A DNA stretch of 64,000 bases from Larkinella insperata (GTDB lineage Bacteria > Bacteroidota > Bacteroidia > Cytophagales > Spirosomataceae): the NCBI RefSeq assembly GCF_026248825.1, contig NZ_CP110973.1, forward strand, positions 4,423,501 through 4,487,500, read 5' to 3'. Numbering within the stretch: the stretch's first letter is position 1; each line of letters opens with the position of its first letter. Shown piece after piece: positions 16,699-25,650 of the stretch. A program made the translations under genes and the position numbers. The notes under the pieces were generated by a model. The model worked only from the letters and a program-made list of their open reading frames with translations. It made no database searches and was not told where the DNA came from.

Positions 16699-18654
16699 TT
16701 ATTTGCCCATCTGGCCGAACCAGACCGTCATCTCGGTGGTCCCCCGGTTGTTCCAGGCATAATACGGTATCAGCGTAACCGGTTTGGCCCCCTGCGTTTT
16801 CAAAACCGTAACCCCACCCAGAAAACCCTTCCGAACTTCCGGGGTATAGTGCTGGTTGGGCGTTTGGGTGATGTTCAGCGCCTGTCCATTGTTATCGAAT
16901 CCTTCCGCGCAGTAAACAATCGGTCCGCGCTCAATGGCTACTTTGCCGTTATCCGCCTTGACTTTGGCGTTGGCAACGACCTCACGCACGGGCATATCCA
17001 GCGTCAGCATCACCACATCATTCGGTTTCCAGGTCCGTTGTAGTTTAAGATAGCCGTTCTCCACCGTTACGGGTGTTGCTTTGCCGTTGATGGTCAGCTT
17101 GATAGCGGGTGTTTGCGGGGTGGTGTACCGGTACAAATCCCCCGGCATGGGCTGGTTGGTGGCCCAGCCCGGCACCCGGATCAAGACCGGAAACGCAGTA
17201 GCTTTTTTGGGCGATACAGTTAGTTTAATTGCGCCATCCCACGGATACAGCGTCTGCTGCTGGATCTTGACCGCTGTTTCGGCTAGCTTCACTTCGGTCT
17301 GGCTGTCGGCAAATAGGTTGACAAACAATTCGTTGTTGCGTAGGGCGTAAATGTAGCCCGGTAGCGCGGGCAGAAACCGGACCACGTTGCTCGGGCAGCA
17401 GTTGATGCCAAACCAGGGTGATCGTTGGGCGGGTTGGCCGTTTCCGAAATCTTTCTTGCCGTTCGACGACATCGGATTGACGTAGAAAAACTTGTCACCT
17501 TGCAGGGATAATCCGCCCAGAAAACCGTTGTACAGCACCCGCTCAAACACATCCATGTACTTTGACTCGCCCGTCAGCAAAAACAGGCGGTGGTTCCAGA
17601 GCAGGTTGGCCACGGCCGCGCAGGTTTCCGCGTAGGCGGCATCGTTGGGCAACACGTACGGATCGTCGAAGGATTCCCCGTTTTCCCGCGCGCCAACCCC
17701 CCCGGTGACGTACTGCTTGCGGGTGGTGGCATCCTCCCAGATTTTCATCACCACATCCCGAATGGCCTGATCGTTTTGCAAAGCCGCCAGATCCGTCATT
17801 CCGGCGTAGAGGTACTGCGCCCGCACGGCATGGCCCACGGCTTCGTTTTGCTGCACCACGGGTTTGTGATCCTGGAAATAAGCCGGGCCGAGGTTGTGAG
17901 CATCCTGAAACAACGCCCGTTTATCACCGCGCCCGCGCATGTCCACGAAGAAACGAGCGAGATCAAGGTAGTTTTTGGTGCCCGTAACCCGGTAAAGTTT
18001 AACGAGGGCGATTTCAATCTCTTCGTGCCCCGGTACGACGATGATCTGACCCGGTTTGGGACCAATGGTTTTAACTAAATGGTTCGCATTTTTGATGGCA
18101 ACCTCCAGTAGCGACCGTTTGCCGGTGGCCTGAAAGTGGGCGACGGCGGCTTCGTAGAGGTGCCCGACGTTGTACAACTCATGGCTGCCATTTTCGAACC
18201 CGTACCGATAAGGGCCCGCAATCCAGTCTTTCAAACCCGTGCTGTCGCCAAAAATGGTGCGGATGGTGTACAGATAGCCATCGGGTTCCTGGGCCGCTGC
18301 GAAGAGGGTAATCAGGCTATCGAGGTAGCGGTCGAGTTTGGCGTCGTACCGGTTCTGGAGCGAGTAAGCGGCTCCCTCCACCACTTTATAAACATCGGAT
18401 TCATCGAACCGGACGCCGTTGAAGGTACCCTTTTTTAGTCCGCCGGCCACGGCAAAATTCTCGAACTTGCCGGTTTCTTCCAGTTTATGAAAGGCGTGGG
18501 GAAGGGTGACGGTTCGGGCTCTTTCCAGCCGGTCGTACCAGAAACCGGACTGCACTTTTACCTGCGAGAGCGGAACCGGAGTAATGGGATAATCCTGCGA
18601 AAAACCACGCAGGGTTACAAACAGAAGAAAGAAACCCCAAAAAGAATGCTTCAT
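16699..18654 (-). CDS. glycoside hydrolase family 127 (beta-L-arabinofuranosidase-like)
   Basis: The 651-residue protein has a signal peptide (1-19), an alpha/alpha-barrel GH127 (DUF1680) catalytic domain and C-terminal beta-sandwiches. The zinc site of this family is recognisable as Glu343 and Cys345 in YAETCAA with Cys419-Cys420 in INCCPSN. The Cys419/420 pair contains the expected nucleophile, and an acidic GARENGESF (Glu324/327) fits the acid/base. It should release beta-L-arabinofuranosyl units or a related sugar from plant-type glycans in the periplasm or outside. It begins 11 nt after the AddA-like gene and ends in a terminator; no other carbohydrate-utilisation genes surround it. Confidence 0.9.
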   Translation of the reverse strand: MKHSFWGFFLLFVTLRGFSQDYPITPVPLSQVKVQSGFWYDRLERARTVTLPHAFHKLEETGKFENFAVAGGLKKGTFNGVRFDESDVYKVVEGAAYSLQNRYDAKLDRYLDSLITLFAAAQEPDGYLYTIRTIFGDSTGLKDWIAGPYRYGFENGSHELYNVGHLYEAAVAHFQATGKRSLLEVAIKNANHLVKTIGPKPGQIIVVPGHEEIEIALVKLYRVTGTKNYLDLARFFVDMRGRGDKRALFQDAHNLGPAYFQDHKPVVQQNEAVGHAVRAQYLYAGMTDLAALQNDQAIRDVVMKIWEDATTRKQYVTGGVGARENGESFDDPYVLPNDAAYAETCAAVANLLWNHRLFLLTGESKYMDVFERVLYNGFLGGLSLQGDKFFYVNPMSSNGKKDFGNGQPAQRSPWFGINCCPSNVVRFLPALPGYIYALRNNELFVNLFADSQTEVKLAETAVKIQQQTLYPWDGAIKLTVSPKKATAFPVLIRVPGWATNQPMPGDLYRYTTPQTPAIKLTINGKATPVTVENGYLKLQRTWKPNDVVMLTLDMPVREVVANAKVKADNGKVAIERGPIVYCAEGFDNNGQALNITQTPNQHYTPEVRKGFLGGVTVLKTQGAKPVTLIPYYAWNNRGTTEMTVWFGQMGK

Positions 18655-18665
18655 ACGTTGAGAAA

Positions 18666-21600
18666 TCAGGTTAGTTTAAGGACACTGCGGTCCGGGATAA
18701 ACACCAGCCAGCCTTCCACCCGCGCATGGCCCATTTGCTGATACATCCGCATAAACGACCGCATCCGGGCGTGCTGGGCATCGTCGGCCGGCTCGGTCAG
18801 GTAATTGGCCAGAACCGTTTTGTCCGGAAAATGAACCACCCGGTTTGGGCCGCTCCGCTGCGATTTGCCCCCGTTGCTGCTCAGAATCCGCCGGTTGTTG
18901 TCACCCCGACTGGCCGGGGTGAAGAGCGACCCCATGTCCGGATCGGCCAGCAGCGTGTGGAGCGCCGACTGCATGGCTTCCTGCTCCGAAGCCCGCAACA
19001 GCCCCTCGGCCACCATCCGGCGAATCGTCCCTTCTGCATCATCGGGCGTCTGAATCAGCGACAGGGCGGTGCAGACTTTCTGCCACCAGGCCCGGGCTTT
19101 TTCGAAAGCCGTCGGGTCGAACGTCCGCTCGATGCGCCGGAGCCGGAGCGGCTGCGTGCCTTCGCGGTTGCCCACCCAGACCGAAAAAGGTTCACTAGGT
19201 AGTAACGGTCGGTGGGTGGGTTGAGTTATATAATCGTACAAAGAATAGCTCGCTTTGCCGTCTTCCCAACACGGATTGCCCCGCAAATCAGTCAGATACG
19301 TATACAGCCAGAAATCAATGCCGTTGGCGTTTTTGTAGCCGCCGTCTTTGGTCGTCGAGAAATCCTGCTTGGCCGCAATGATGTACAGCCGGTCGGTGGG
19401 GCGGGTAAAGGCCACGTACACCAGGTTCATGCACTCCACAAACGTCCGGTAGAGTTCGTCCTGGTACTGAGCCGCCAGCGGAGTTTCGTCCAGATCCTTC
19501 CGGATCGTGATGGTTGCGGTTTTCAGCCGCTTGATTTCCTGCCGCGCCGTGTCCGGAATCGCCAGTTCGTCCAGTTCGCCCAGCGGTCCGAGTTCGGCCC
19601 ACATGGTTTCGTTGTTGCGGGGTTTGTAGGACCAGTCGGCAAACGGAATGATAACGACGGGGTATTCCAGCCCTTTGGATTTGTGGATGGTTTGGATGGT
19701 CACGGCGGAGTGGTCGGGCGGGGCGCTGACCGATACTTTCTCCTGGGCGGTTTCCCAGTAGGCCAGAAAATCGGGGAGGTGGCTGCTGTACCGGCTGCTG
19801 TAACTCAGGACTTCGTCGGTGAACCGGAACAAGTAGGCGCAATCCCGTTCGTTTTCGTAGAGGTCGAAGTACTCGGCCAGCTTTTCGGTCAGTTCGTAGA
19901 TGGTAAGCTGTTGGAGCGTAACCGGGTCGAGCGGGTCTTTGTCGATTTTCGAGATCAGCCGGAAAATCTCCTGCACATCCTCGGCCTTCGCCATTTCGTC
20001 CATGAACTCCATCAGCTCGGCATTGGGCCGGTCTGGGTTGATGAGCCGGGTGTAGAGAAACAGCATGTCGTAGCGCACCATCCGGTTTTCGGGCTGGTGC
20101 AGCAGTTGCAGCAGCGACACCAGAAACCGAACCCGTTCCGATGACTGGAGTGTCAGCGAATCTTCCGAAGTCAGCGGAATGTCGTTGGCTTCCAGGTAGT
20201 CGGCAATTTTCCGGGCGTTTTTCTTGAAACGGCACAGCACGGCAATGTCGCCGTATTGATACCCGTCGGCCACGGCTTTCCGGATCAGCGCCAGCGTCCG
20301 TTCGACCATCTGCGTATTGAAATCCGGTCCTTCTTCGTCGTCGGTTTTGGCGGCAAACCGGTCGGGTTTCTCAATGAAGTCGATCTGCACGTGGCCCGGC
20401 ACCCCGGCTTTGGCCGACGCCTGCCGGAATTGTTCGTCGAACACCTCCGTCACTTTCTCGAAATCCGTGCCGGTGTAGAAATCGGCCATGAACCGGAAAA
20501 AGCTGTTGTTGAATTCCACGATCGACTCGGCGCTGCGCCAGTTGGTTGCCAGCCGGTCGGGTTGCAGGTGGGGTTGGAGACCCGAAAGCCGTTCGAGTGT
20601 CATTTCACTGGTTTCGTGCGCCGACAGTAACGGGTCGAGTTTGCCGCTGTGCAGGGCCACAATCTGGTCCATATCGCCCCCCCGGAACCGGTAAATAGCC
20701 TGCTTGGCGTCGCCCACGGCCAGGTTAAACCGCTGGTAGGCCAGGTTGTTGTCGATCAGCGGCAGCAGGTTGACAAACTGCAGTTTGGACGTATCCTGAA
20801 ACTCGTCGATCAGGATGTGATGAAACCGTTCGCCCAGCCGCTCGTAGATAAACGGCACCGGTTCGTCGGTGACAACTTTCACAATCAGCCGGTTGAACTC
20901 CGAAATGTGAATGCGGTTCTGTTCCCGCAGCAGATCGTCGCATTCCTGCTTGATCTGTTTCAGCAGGGCCACTTTTTGCAGGTGCTGCTCAATGGCCCCG
21001 AACGTCCGGTAACGCAGTCGACTGTCCTGCCGGAGTTTTTCAATTTGCAGAATGTATTCCCGGAGTTGTTCCTTGATGGCTTCAATCTGAAGCTGTTCGG
21101 GCGTTAAGGTCTTCTTGCCGGAGTGCCAGACATCTTCGTCAACCGCTTTCCGCACGTACGAATTGGGATCTTCCGGAAAGCCCGCGAGCGAAATCCGTTT
21201 CTTGAAATACGCCCCAACGCCCTTGTCACCGTAATAAAAGGCTTTTTCGGAAATGCCGGCCTGCTGAATTAGCCGGTGACCGTCCTGCGCCAGTTGCTCG
21301 ATCTGTTTTTCCACTTCGCGGTTTTTTTCGCGCAGATTCCGCCGGATGGTTCGGAAGTGGCCCGGATTCAACTCCTTCAGTTTCTGAACGTAATCGTAAT
21401 TGCGGTCGCCCAACTGGCCTTTGGAAAAATCGGCGAGGGTGCCCGCCAATCCATACCAACTCCGGCCGTCGGTGGCGTTTTCGAGGTAAAATTCTTCCAG
21501 CGCTTCCGACAGATAGGGGTGGTCTTCCTGGCCCACTTTTTCCAGCAGCCGGTCGATGGCCGTTTGCAGAATGGCGTCGGTGTCCATCTCGACCTCGAAA

Positions 21601-22001
21601 CTGTAGGGCAATTCCAGATCGTCGGTAAAAGCCGTCACGACGCGCTGCACGAAACTGTCGATGGTCAGCACGGAGAAGGCGGAGTAGTCGTGCAGAATGG
21701 TGTGAAACGTCTGCCGCGCCCGGTTCTGGAGTTCCGCCGGTTCCAGCTGGAGTTCTTCGGAGAGGTCCCGGAGTTGGGAGTTGAGATCGCCCGCCGTAAT
21801 CTTTTGAAGCTGTTCCAGAATCCGGTCCTTCATGTCCCGCGCAGCCGCGTTGGTGAAGGTGACGGCCAGAATGTGCTTAAACTGGTGGGCTTCAAACGAT
21901 TTACCCAGTTCGGTCCGGTCACGCAGGGCCAGTTTAAGGTATTCCTTGGTCAGCGTGTAGGTCTTTCCTGATCCGGCGGATGAACTGAAGACTTTAAACA
22001 T
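18666..22001 (-). CDS. UvrD-type helicase, AddA-like, with degenerate nuclease domain
   Basis: The 1111-residue protein has intact superfamily 1A helicase motifs: Walker A SSAGSGKTYTL at the N-terminus, AVTFTNAAARDMKDRI, motif II LIDEFQDTS, motif III AIYRFRGGD, motif V HKSKGLEYPVVIIPF and motif VI VYVAFTRPTDRLY. AddA/RecB proteins resect DNA ends for recombination together with AddB; no AddB is adjacent. The last 75 residues (from 1037) align with the usual C-terminal PD-(D/E)XK nuclease. Where catalysis needs PDRV...IDYK, however, this protein has PNRV (1052-1055) and NYL (1066-1068). The helicase is therefore probably active and the nuclease dead (inference). It follows the barrel gene by 75 bp, with a hairpin between. 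Confidence 0.85.
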   Translation of the reverse strand: MFKVFSSSAGSGKTYTLTKEYLKLALRDRTELGKSFEAHQFKHILAVTFTNAAARDMKDRILEQLQKITAGDLNSQLRDLSEELQLEPAELQNRARQTFHTILHDYSAFSVLTIDSFVQRVVTAFTDDLELPYSFEVEMDTDAILQTAIDRLLEKVGQEDHPYLSEALEEFYLENATDGRSWYGLAGTLADFSKGQLGDRNYDYVQKLKELNPGHFRTIRRNLREKNREVEKQIEQLAQDGHRLIQQAGISEKAFYYGDKGVGAYFKKRISLAGFPEDPNSYVRKAVDEDVWHSGKKTLTPEQLQIEAIKEQLREYILQIEKLRQDSRLRYRTFGAIEQHLQKVALLKQIKQECDDLLREQNRIHISEFNRLIVKVVTDEPVPFIYERLGERFHHILIDEFQDTSKLQFVNLLPLIDNNLAYQRFNLAVGDAKQAIYRFRGGDMDQIVALHSGKLDPLLSAHETSEMTLERLSGLQPHLQPDRLATNWRSAESIVEFNNSFFRFMADFYTGTDFEKVTEVFDEQFRQASAKAGVPGHVQIDFIEKPDRFAAKTDDEEGPDFNTQMVERTLALIRKAVADGYQYGDIAVLCRFKKNARKIADYLEANDIPLTSEDSLTLQSSERVRFLVSLLQLLHQPENRMVRYDMLFLYTRLINPDRPNAELMEFMDEMAKAEDVQEIFRLISKIDKDPLDPVTLQQLTIYELTEKLAEYFDLYENERDCAYLFRFTDEVLSYSSRYSSHLPDFLAYWETAQEKVSVSAPPDHSAVTIQTIHKSKGLEYPVVIIPFADWSYKPRNNETMWAELGPLGELDELAIPDTARQEIKRLKTATITIRKDLDETPLAAQYQDELYRTFVECMNLVYVAFTRPTDRLYIIAAKQDFSTTKDGGYKNANGIDFWLYTYLTDLRGNPCWEDGKASYSLYDYITQPTHRPLLPSEPFSVWVGNREGTQPLRLRRIERTFDPTAFEKARAWWQKVCTALSLIQTPDDAEGTIRRMVAEGLLRASEQEAMQSALHTLLADPDMGSLFTPASRGDNNRRILSSNGGKSQRSGPNRVVHFPDKTVLANYLTEPADDAQHARMRSFMRMYQQMGHARVEGWLVFIPDRSVLKLT

Positions 22002-22014
22002 AAGAAAGGGTACA

Positions 22015-22072
22015 GGAAAGGAAGAAAGGAGAACCGGGACGGTTTTGATCGCTGTTCCTTCCTTCCTTTCCC
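22015..22072. repeat. purine/pyrimidine intergenic hairpin (copy 3)
   Basis: A purine arm GGAAAGGAAGAAAGGAGAAC is followed 18 nt later by a near-complementary pyrimidine arm GTTCCTTCCTTCCTTTCC. It occupies most of the gap between the barrel gene and the helicase gene. It resembles in type, not in exact sequence, the elements at 25651 and 31844. Confidence 0.6.
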
Positions 22073-22076
22073 AATT

Positions 22077-22604
22077 TTATAAATTCAGACGAACACCCAG
22101 ACCGGACTGTAAGCCGAGAAAAAATGGTGCCGGAAGCACCTCGACGTACGCGCCGGTTTCCAGAAAAACGGACAACGGTTTGTTGGGTAAAAAATACTCA
22201 AGACCCGCCACACCCGATCCGCCGAGGGAAATTTCGGGCACCCTTTCGTTGGAGTTTCGATTTAAGTAATAATTGCGTCGGTTTACCTGGCCCCCAAAAC
22301 CGTAGTAATAATGGAGTGTTTCCAATTTGCCGATGGAGCCGTGCCAGAGGTAATGCCCCTGAACGCTCACCCCGACATTTCGGTACATTCCTCTCCGATA
22401 GCTGCGCCGATTGCCGTAAATCCCACCGTAGGTACCAATATTTAAATCAAAGGCGTGGTTTTCGCCGAAATATTTCCGGATGTTGATACCGGCTGGCTCG
22501 CCGATGCGGAAACCGACGGCCCAGTTGTTGGTTTGGGCGTGGGCCTGCTGGGAAATGGTCAGGCCAAGCAGGAGTACGATAAACAGAGAAAGCGTTTTTT
22601 TCAT
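22077..22604 (-). CDS. outer-membrane beta-barrel protein, uncharacterised
   Basis: The 175-residue protein has a clear signal peptide (1-23, cut after QQAHA) and a glycine/aromatic-rich barrel pattern (WAVGFRIGEPAGINIRKYF, FDLNIGTYGGIYGN, GVSVQGHYLWHG, LHYYYGFGGQVN). It ends in FLGLQSGLGVRLNL. The sequence resembles the OMP_b-brl proteins with the N-terminal GEPxG motif seen in Bacteroidota. No enzymatic site is visible. It starts 12 nt after hisC and so seems to be transcribed with the his genes. Confidence 0.75.
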   Translation of the reverse strand: MKKTLSLFIVLLLGLTISQQAHAQTNNWAVGFRIGEPAGINIRKYFGENHAFDLNIGTYGGIYGNRRSYRRGMYRNVGVSVQGHYLWHGSIGKLETLHYYYGFGGQVNRRNYYLNRNSNERVPEISLGGSGVAGLEYFLPNKPLSVFLETGAYVEVLPAPFFLGLQSGLGVRLNL

Positions 22605-22616
22605 AGGGTACGTTCA

Positions 22617-23714
22617 TTAAACGGTGGTGGATAGCTGGTCGGCGTAGGTTTGCAAGAGGCTCAGCACCTGCTGGTTTTCCGACTCGGTTCCGACGGTGAT
22701 GCGCAGGCAACCTTCGCAAAGTTTGACGCGATGCCGGTCGCGAACGATAATTTGCTGGCCGATCAGGTAATCAAAAACCGCTTTCGGATCGTCGAATTTC
22801 ACCAGGACGAAGTTGGCATCCGAAGGGTAAACGTGCCGAACCAGCGGTAAATTGAGCAGATTGCGGGTTAATTCTTCCCGTTGAGCCAGAATCCGGGCCA
22901 CCATGTCATCCTTACTGGAGACGTTGCCCAGGGCCATAAGTAACAACTTCTGGGTTGGACCACTCACGTTGTAAGGTGGTTTGATTTTGTTCAGAACGTC
23001 AATCAGGGCCTCCGACGCAAAGCACATCCCGGAGCGCAGAGCCGCCAGCCCCCAGGCTTTGGAGAAGGTTTGCAGCACGACCAGATTCGGGTATTGGTCC
23101 AGCAGGGTGGTGAAAGACGGCGTGTCGGCAAAGTCAATGTAGGCTTCATCGACCACCACCAGTCCCTGAAAGCTGGTCAGAAGCGTCAGCACGTCGTCGC
23201 GGTTGATCAGGTTGCCGGTCGGGTTGTTGGGCGAGCAGACAAACAGCAGCTTGGTCCGGGGCTGAATAGCCGCCAGCACCGCCGGAACGTCCAGTTGAAA
23301 CGCCGGCGTCAGCGGGACTCTGATGAGCAGCACATCGTTGATGGCCGCGCTCACTTCGTACATGCCGTAGGTCGGCGGCACAATCAGAATGGAATCCTGA
23401 CCCGGTACGCAGGTTGCCCGCACCAGCAGATCAATGGGTTCGTCGGAGCCGTTGCCAATGAAAATCTGCGTGGGCCGAACGCCCTTGATCGGGGCCAGTC
23501 GCTCCTTGATGGCATATTGGTGCGGGTCCGGATAGCGGTTGTAATGATCCTCCATTTCCGAATCACCAGACGTTGAACGGGTAACCGCCGACCCGAACGG
23601 GTTTTCGTTGGCGTCCAGAAAAACGCCCTCTTTACCGGTGTACTCGTCGCGGGCCGAGGAGTAGGGGGTTAGCGTCAGGATGTGGGGACGAAGGAGGGTA
23701 TTGAGATCAAACAT
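22617..23714 (-). CDS. hisC: histidinol-phosphate aminotransferase
   Basis: The 365-residue fold-type I PLP enzyme has the expected motifs: LDANENPFGS near the start, GNGSDEPIDLL, PPTYGMYEVSA, CSPNNPTGN, VVVDEAYIDFA and the Schiff-base lysine in QTFSKAWGLAALRSG. It transfers the amino group from glutamate to imidazole-acetol phosphate in histidine synthesis. It follows the PIN toxin gene by 12 nt in the interrupted hisG-hisD-hisC order. Confidence 0.93.
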   Translation of the reverse strand: MFDLNTLLRPHILTLTPYSSARDEYTGKEGVFLDANENPFGSAVTRSTSGDSEMEDHYNRYPDPHQYAIKERLAPIKGVRPTQIFIGNGSDEPIDLLVRATCVPGQDSILIVPPTYGMYEVSAAINDVLLIRVPLTPAFQLDVPAVLAAIQPRTKLLFVCSPNNPTGNLINRDDVLTLLTSFQGLVVVDEAYIDFADTPSFTTLLDQYPNLVVLQTFSKAWGLAALRSGMCFASEALIDVLNKIKPPYNVSGPTQKLLLMALGNVSSKDDMVARILAQREELTRNLLNLPLVRHVYPSDANFVLVKFDDPKAVFDYLIGQQIIVRDRHRVKLCEGCLRITVGTESENQQVLSLLQTYADQLSTTV

Positions 23715-23726
23715 AGAATCTAAAAC

Positions 23727-24101
23727 TTAGGAAATCGACTGTAAAGAAATCATCCGCAAACCCGAAATGTCTTCGAAATCAACGGTATTGTTGGTCAGTA
23801 AGGATAGCTGGTGGCGCAGAGCCGTTGCCGCAATGATGGAATCCCTTACTGAACGTTTTCGTTGTTGCCGCAACCGGATGGCTTCAATAATGACGTTTTC
23901 GTGAAGAGAAAACGCCGGAACTAGCTGAAAAAAGCGCTCAAACTTCTTCTGATCCCGAGGGGCGAGTTTATAATACCCTAATGTTTCAATTTTGGTAATT
24001 AATGACACCCGTAAATCCTCCTGATTAGCTACTAAATAAGCACGCAGTGAATCAAATTTTGGTTTGATCGAATAAATGACAATGTTCGTATCAAGTATCA
24101 T
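23727..24101 (-). CDS. PIN-domain toxin, VapC-like
   Basis: The 124-residue protein begins MILDTNIVIYS with the first catalytic Asp, then ITKIETLGY (Glu), RDSIIAATAL (Asp) and LLTNNTVDFEDI near the end, the standard PIN ribonuclease layout. The start at 24101 overlaps the end of the upstream antitoxin frame (ATGA), as usual for such pairs. The longer in-frame extension to 24155 would read through the antitoxin gene and is not used. VapC-type toxins cut tRNA or rRNA; the specific target here is unknown. The gene is intact although the partner appears frameshifted. Confidence 0.88.
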   Translation of the reverse strand: MILDTNIVIYSIKPKFDSLRAYLVANQEDLRVSLITKIETLGYYKLAPRDQKKFERFFQLVPAFSLHENVIIEAIRLRQQRKRSVRDSIIAATALRHQLSLLTNNTVDFEDISGLRMISLQSIS

Positions 24102-24329
24102 TCTTCTCGTCCAGCTAGAGGCCGATCTTTCCTGACTTCGCGTTGCCATTCGCAAGGATCACCAAATTTTTTCTGCCACCCCACTTTGTGACAATTCTTC
24201 CAGAACATCCTTTAAAGAAGGCTTACTGCTCTCTTTTTTTTCCAGTACCCGGGCGTTGAACTTGGGTAGAATCGCAAGCAATAACTTTTCATCCTCCGGC
24301 GAATCGATTTCAATCACTAGCTGACTCAT
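24098..24329 (-). pseudogene. antitoxin gene of the PIN toxin, apparently frameshifted
   Basis: From the ATG at 24327-24329 the frame reads MSQLVIEIDSPEDEKLLLAI and on to EELSQSGVAEKIW, then stops at 24159 after 56 codons. In the next frame the sequence continues KKFGDPCEWQREVRKDRPL to a TGA at 24098-24100 that overlaps the toxin start, exactly the C-terminal tail expected of this antitoxin type. The full span is 232 nt, one nucleotide more than a whole number of codons. Removing one base, for example in the GGGG or AAAAAA run between about 24164 and 24180, would give a 76-residue protein. Either the gene is mutated, a shortened antitoxin is made, or the assembly has an indel. Confidence 0.75.
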
Positions 24330-24370
24330 GGTTCTTCTTTTTTAGCAAGATAACAATTTTGCTGCCCTGT

Positions 24371-25639
24371 TCATTGCAAACTCGCCAGCCGCAGACTCAC
24401 CGCGTGCTTGTGCGCTTCCAGAGATTCGGCTTCGGCCATGGCTTCAATCGTGGGCCCCAGCGCCTTAATACCGTCCTCGGTAATCGATTGAACTGTGATT
24501 TTCTTGACGAAGCTATCCATCGAAACCCCGCTGTAGGCCCGGGCAAAGCCGTTGGTCGGTAGCGTGTGGTTGGTACCGGATGCGTAGTCACCCGCCGACT
24601 CGGGGGTGTAATTTCCCAGGAAAATGGACCCGGCGTTGGTGATCCGTTCGGCCACGGTTTCGGCGTTCTCGACGCTCAGAATCAGGTGTTCGGCGGCATA
24701 GGCGTTCAGCAGGTCGATGGCATCGTCATCCGTCTCCACCAGAATGGCCTTGCTGTTTTTAATGGCCTGCGCGGCCAGTTCATGCCGGGGCAACCGCTCC
24801 AACTGCGCGATCAAGGCCAAATGAACGGTTGAGACGACGTGTTTATCCGTAGAAACCAGCAGCACCTGGCTGTCGGCTCCGTGTTCGGCCTGCGACAGAA
24901 GATCGGCGGCCACAAAAGCCGGAACGGCAGTTTCGTCGGCGTAAATGGCTACTTCTGAGGGACCAGCGGGCATGTCAATCGCCATGCCTTCTTTGGCCAC
25001 CAGCATCTTGGCCGCCGTTACGTACTGATTACCCGGGCCGAAGATCTTGTAAACCTTCGGAATGGATTCGGTGCCGTACGCCATAGCCGCAATGGCCTGC
25101 GCCCCCCCAACCCGAAAAGCCTTGGTAATGCCCACCAGTTGGGCCGCGTACAGGATGGCCGGGTGGTCGCTGGGCGTGCAGAGGACAACCTCTTTGCAAC
25201 CCGCCAGTTGGGCCGGAATGCCAAGCATCAATACCGTACTGAACAGGGGAGCCGTGCCACCCGGAATGTAAAGCCCGACTTTCTCGATGCCCACACTCCG
25301 GCGCCAGCACGTAACGCCCGGCATGGTTTCGATTTTCTCGATGGGTTGCCGCTGGGCTTCGTGAAATTTCCGGATATTCCGGTAAGCCTGCTGAATGGCG
25401 GCTTTCAATTCGTGGGAAACCTGGTTTTCGGCCGCTTTAAAATCAGCGGGCTGAAACGGGCGGCCGGTGTAGGCCAGTTTATCAAACTTTTCCGATAGTT
25501 CGGCCAGCGCCTGATCACCCCGGTTGCGAACCTGTTCCAGAATGGGCGCAACGGCTTTTTCAATCGCTTCGGTCGACTGCACGGGCCGGGCCAGCAGCCG
25601 GGGCCACTCCGCACGGGAAGGAAACGCAAGAATTTGCAT
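24371..25639 (-). CDS. hisD: histidinol dehydrogenase
   Basis: The 422-residue enzyme carries the HisD signature: GLYIPGGTAPLFSTVLM, GGAQAIAAMAYGT, then GPGNQYVTAAK, DMPAGPSEVAIYAD and DLLSQAEHGADSQVLL with zinc-ligand Gln/His. It oxidises histidinol to histidine with two NAD. The start MQILAFP is preferred over the ATG eight codons upstream because the latter falls in the purine-rich intergenic hairpin. It follows hisG and precedes the toxin-antitoxin pair by 41 nt. Confidence 0.93.
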   Translation of the reverse strand: MQILAFPSRAEWPRLLARPVQSTEAIEKAVAPILEQVRNRGDQALAELSEKFDKLAYTGRPFQPADFKAAENQVSHELKAAIQQAYRNIRKFHEAQRQPIEKIETMPGVTCWRRSVGIEKVGLYIPGGTAPLFSTVLMLGIPAQLAGCKEVVLCTPSDHPAILYAAQLVGITKAFRVGGAQAIAAMAYGTESIPKVYKIFGPGNQYVTAAKMLVAKEGMAIDMPAGPSEVAIYADETAVPAFVAADLLSQAEHGADSQVLLVSTDKHVVSTVHLALIAQLERLPRHELAAQAIKNSKAILVETDDDAIDLLNAYAAEHLILSVENAETVAERITNAGSIFLGNYTPESAGDYASGTNHTLPTNGFARAYSGVSMDSFVKKITVQSITEDGIKALGPTIEAMAEAESLEAHKHAVSLRLASLQ

Positions 25640-25650
25640 TGTTAGACAAA

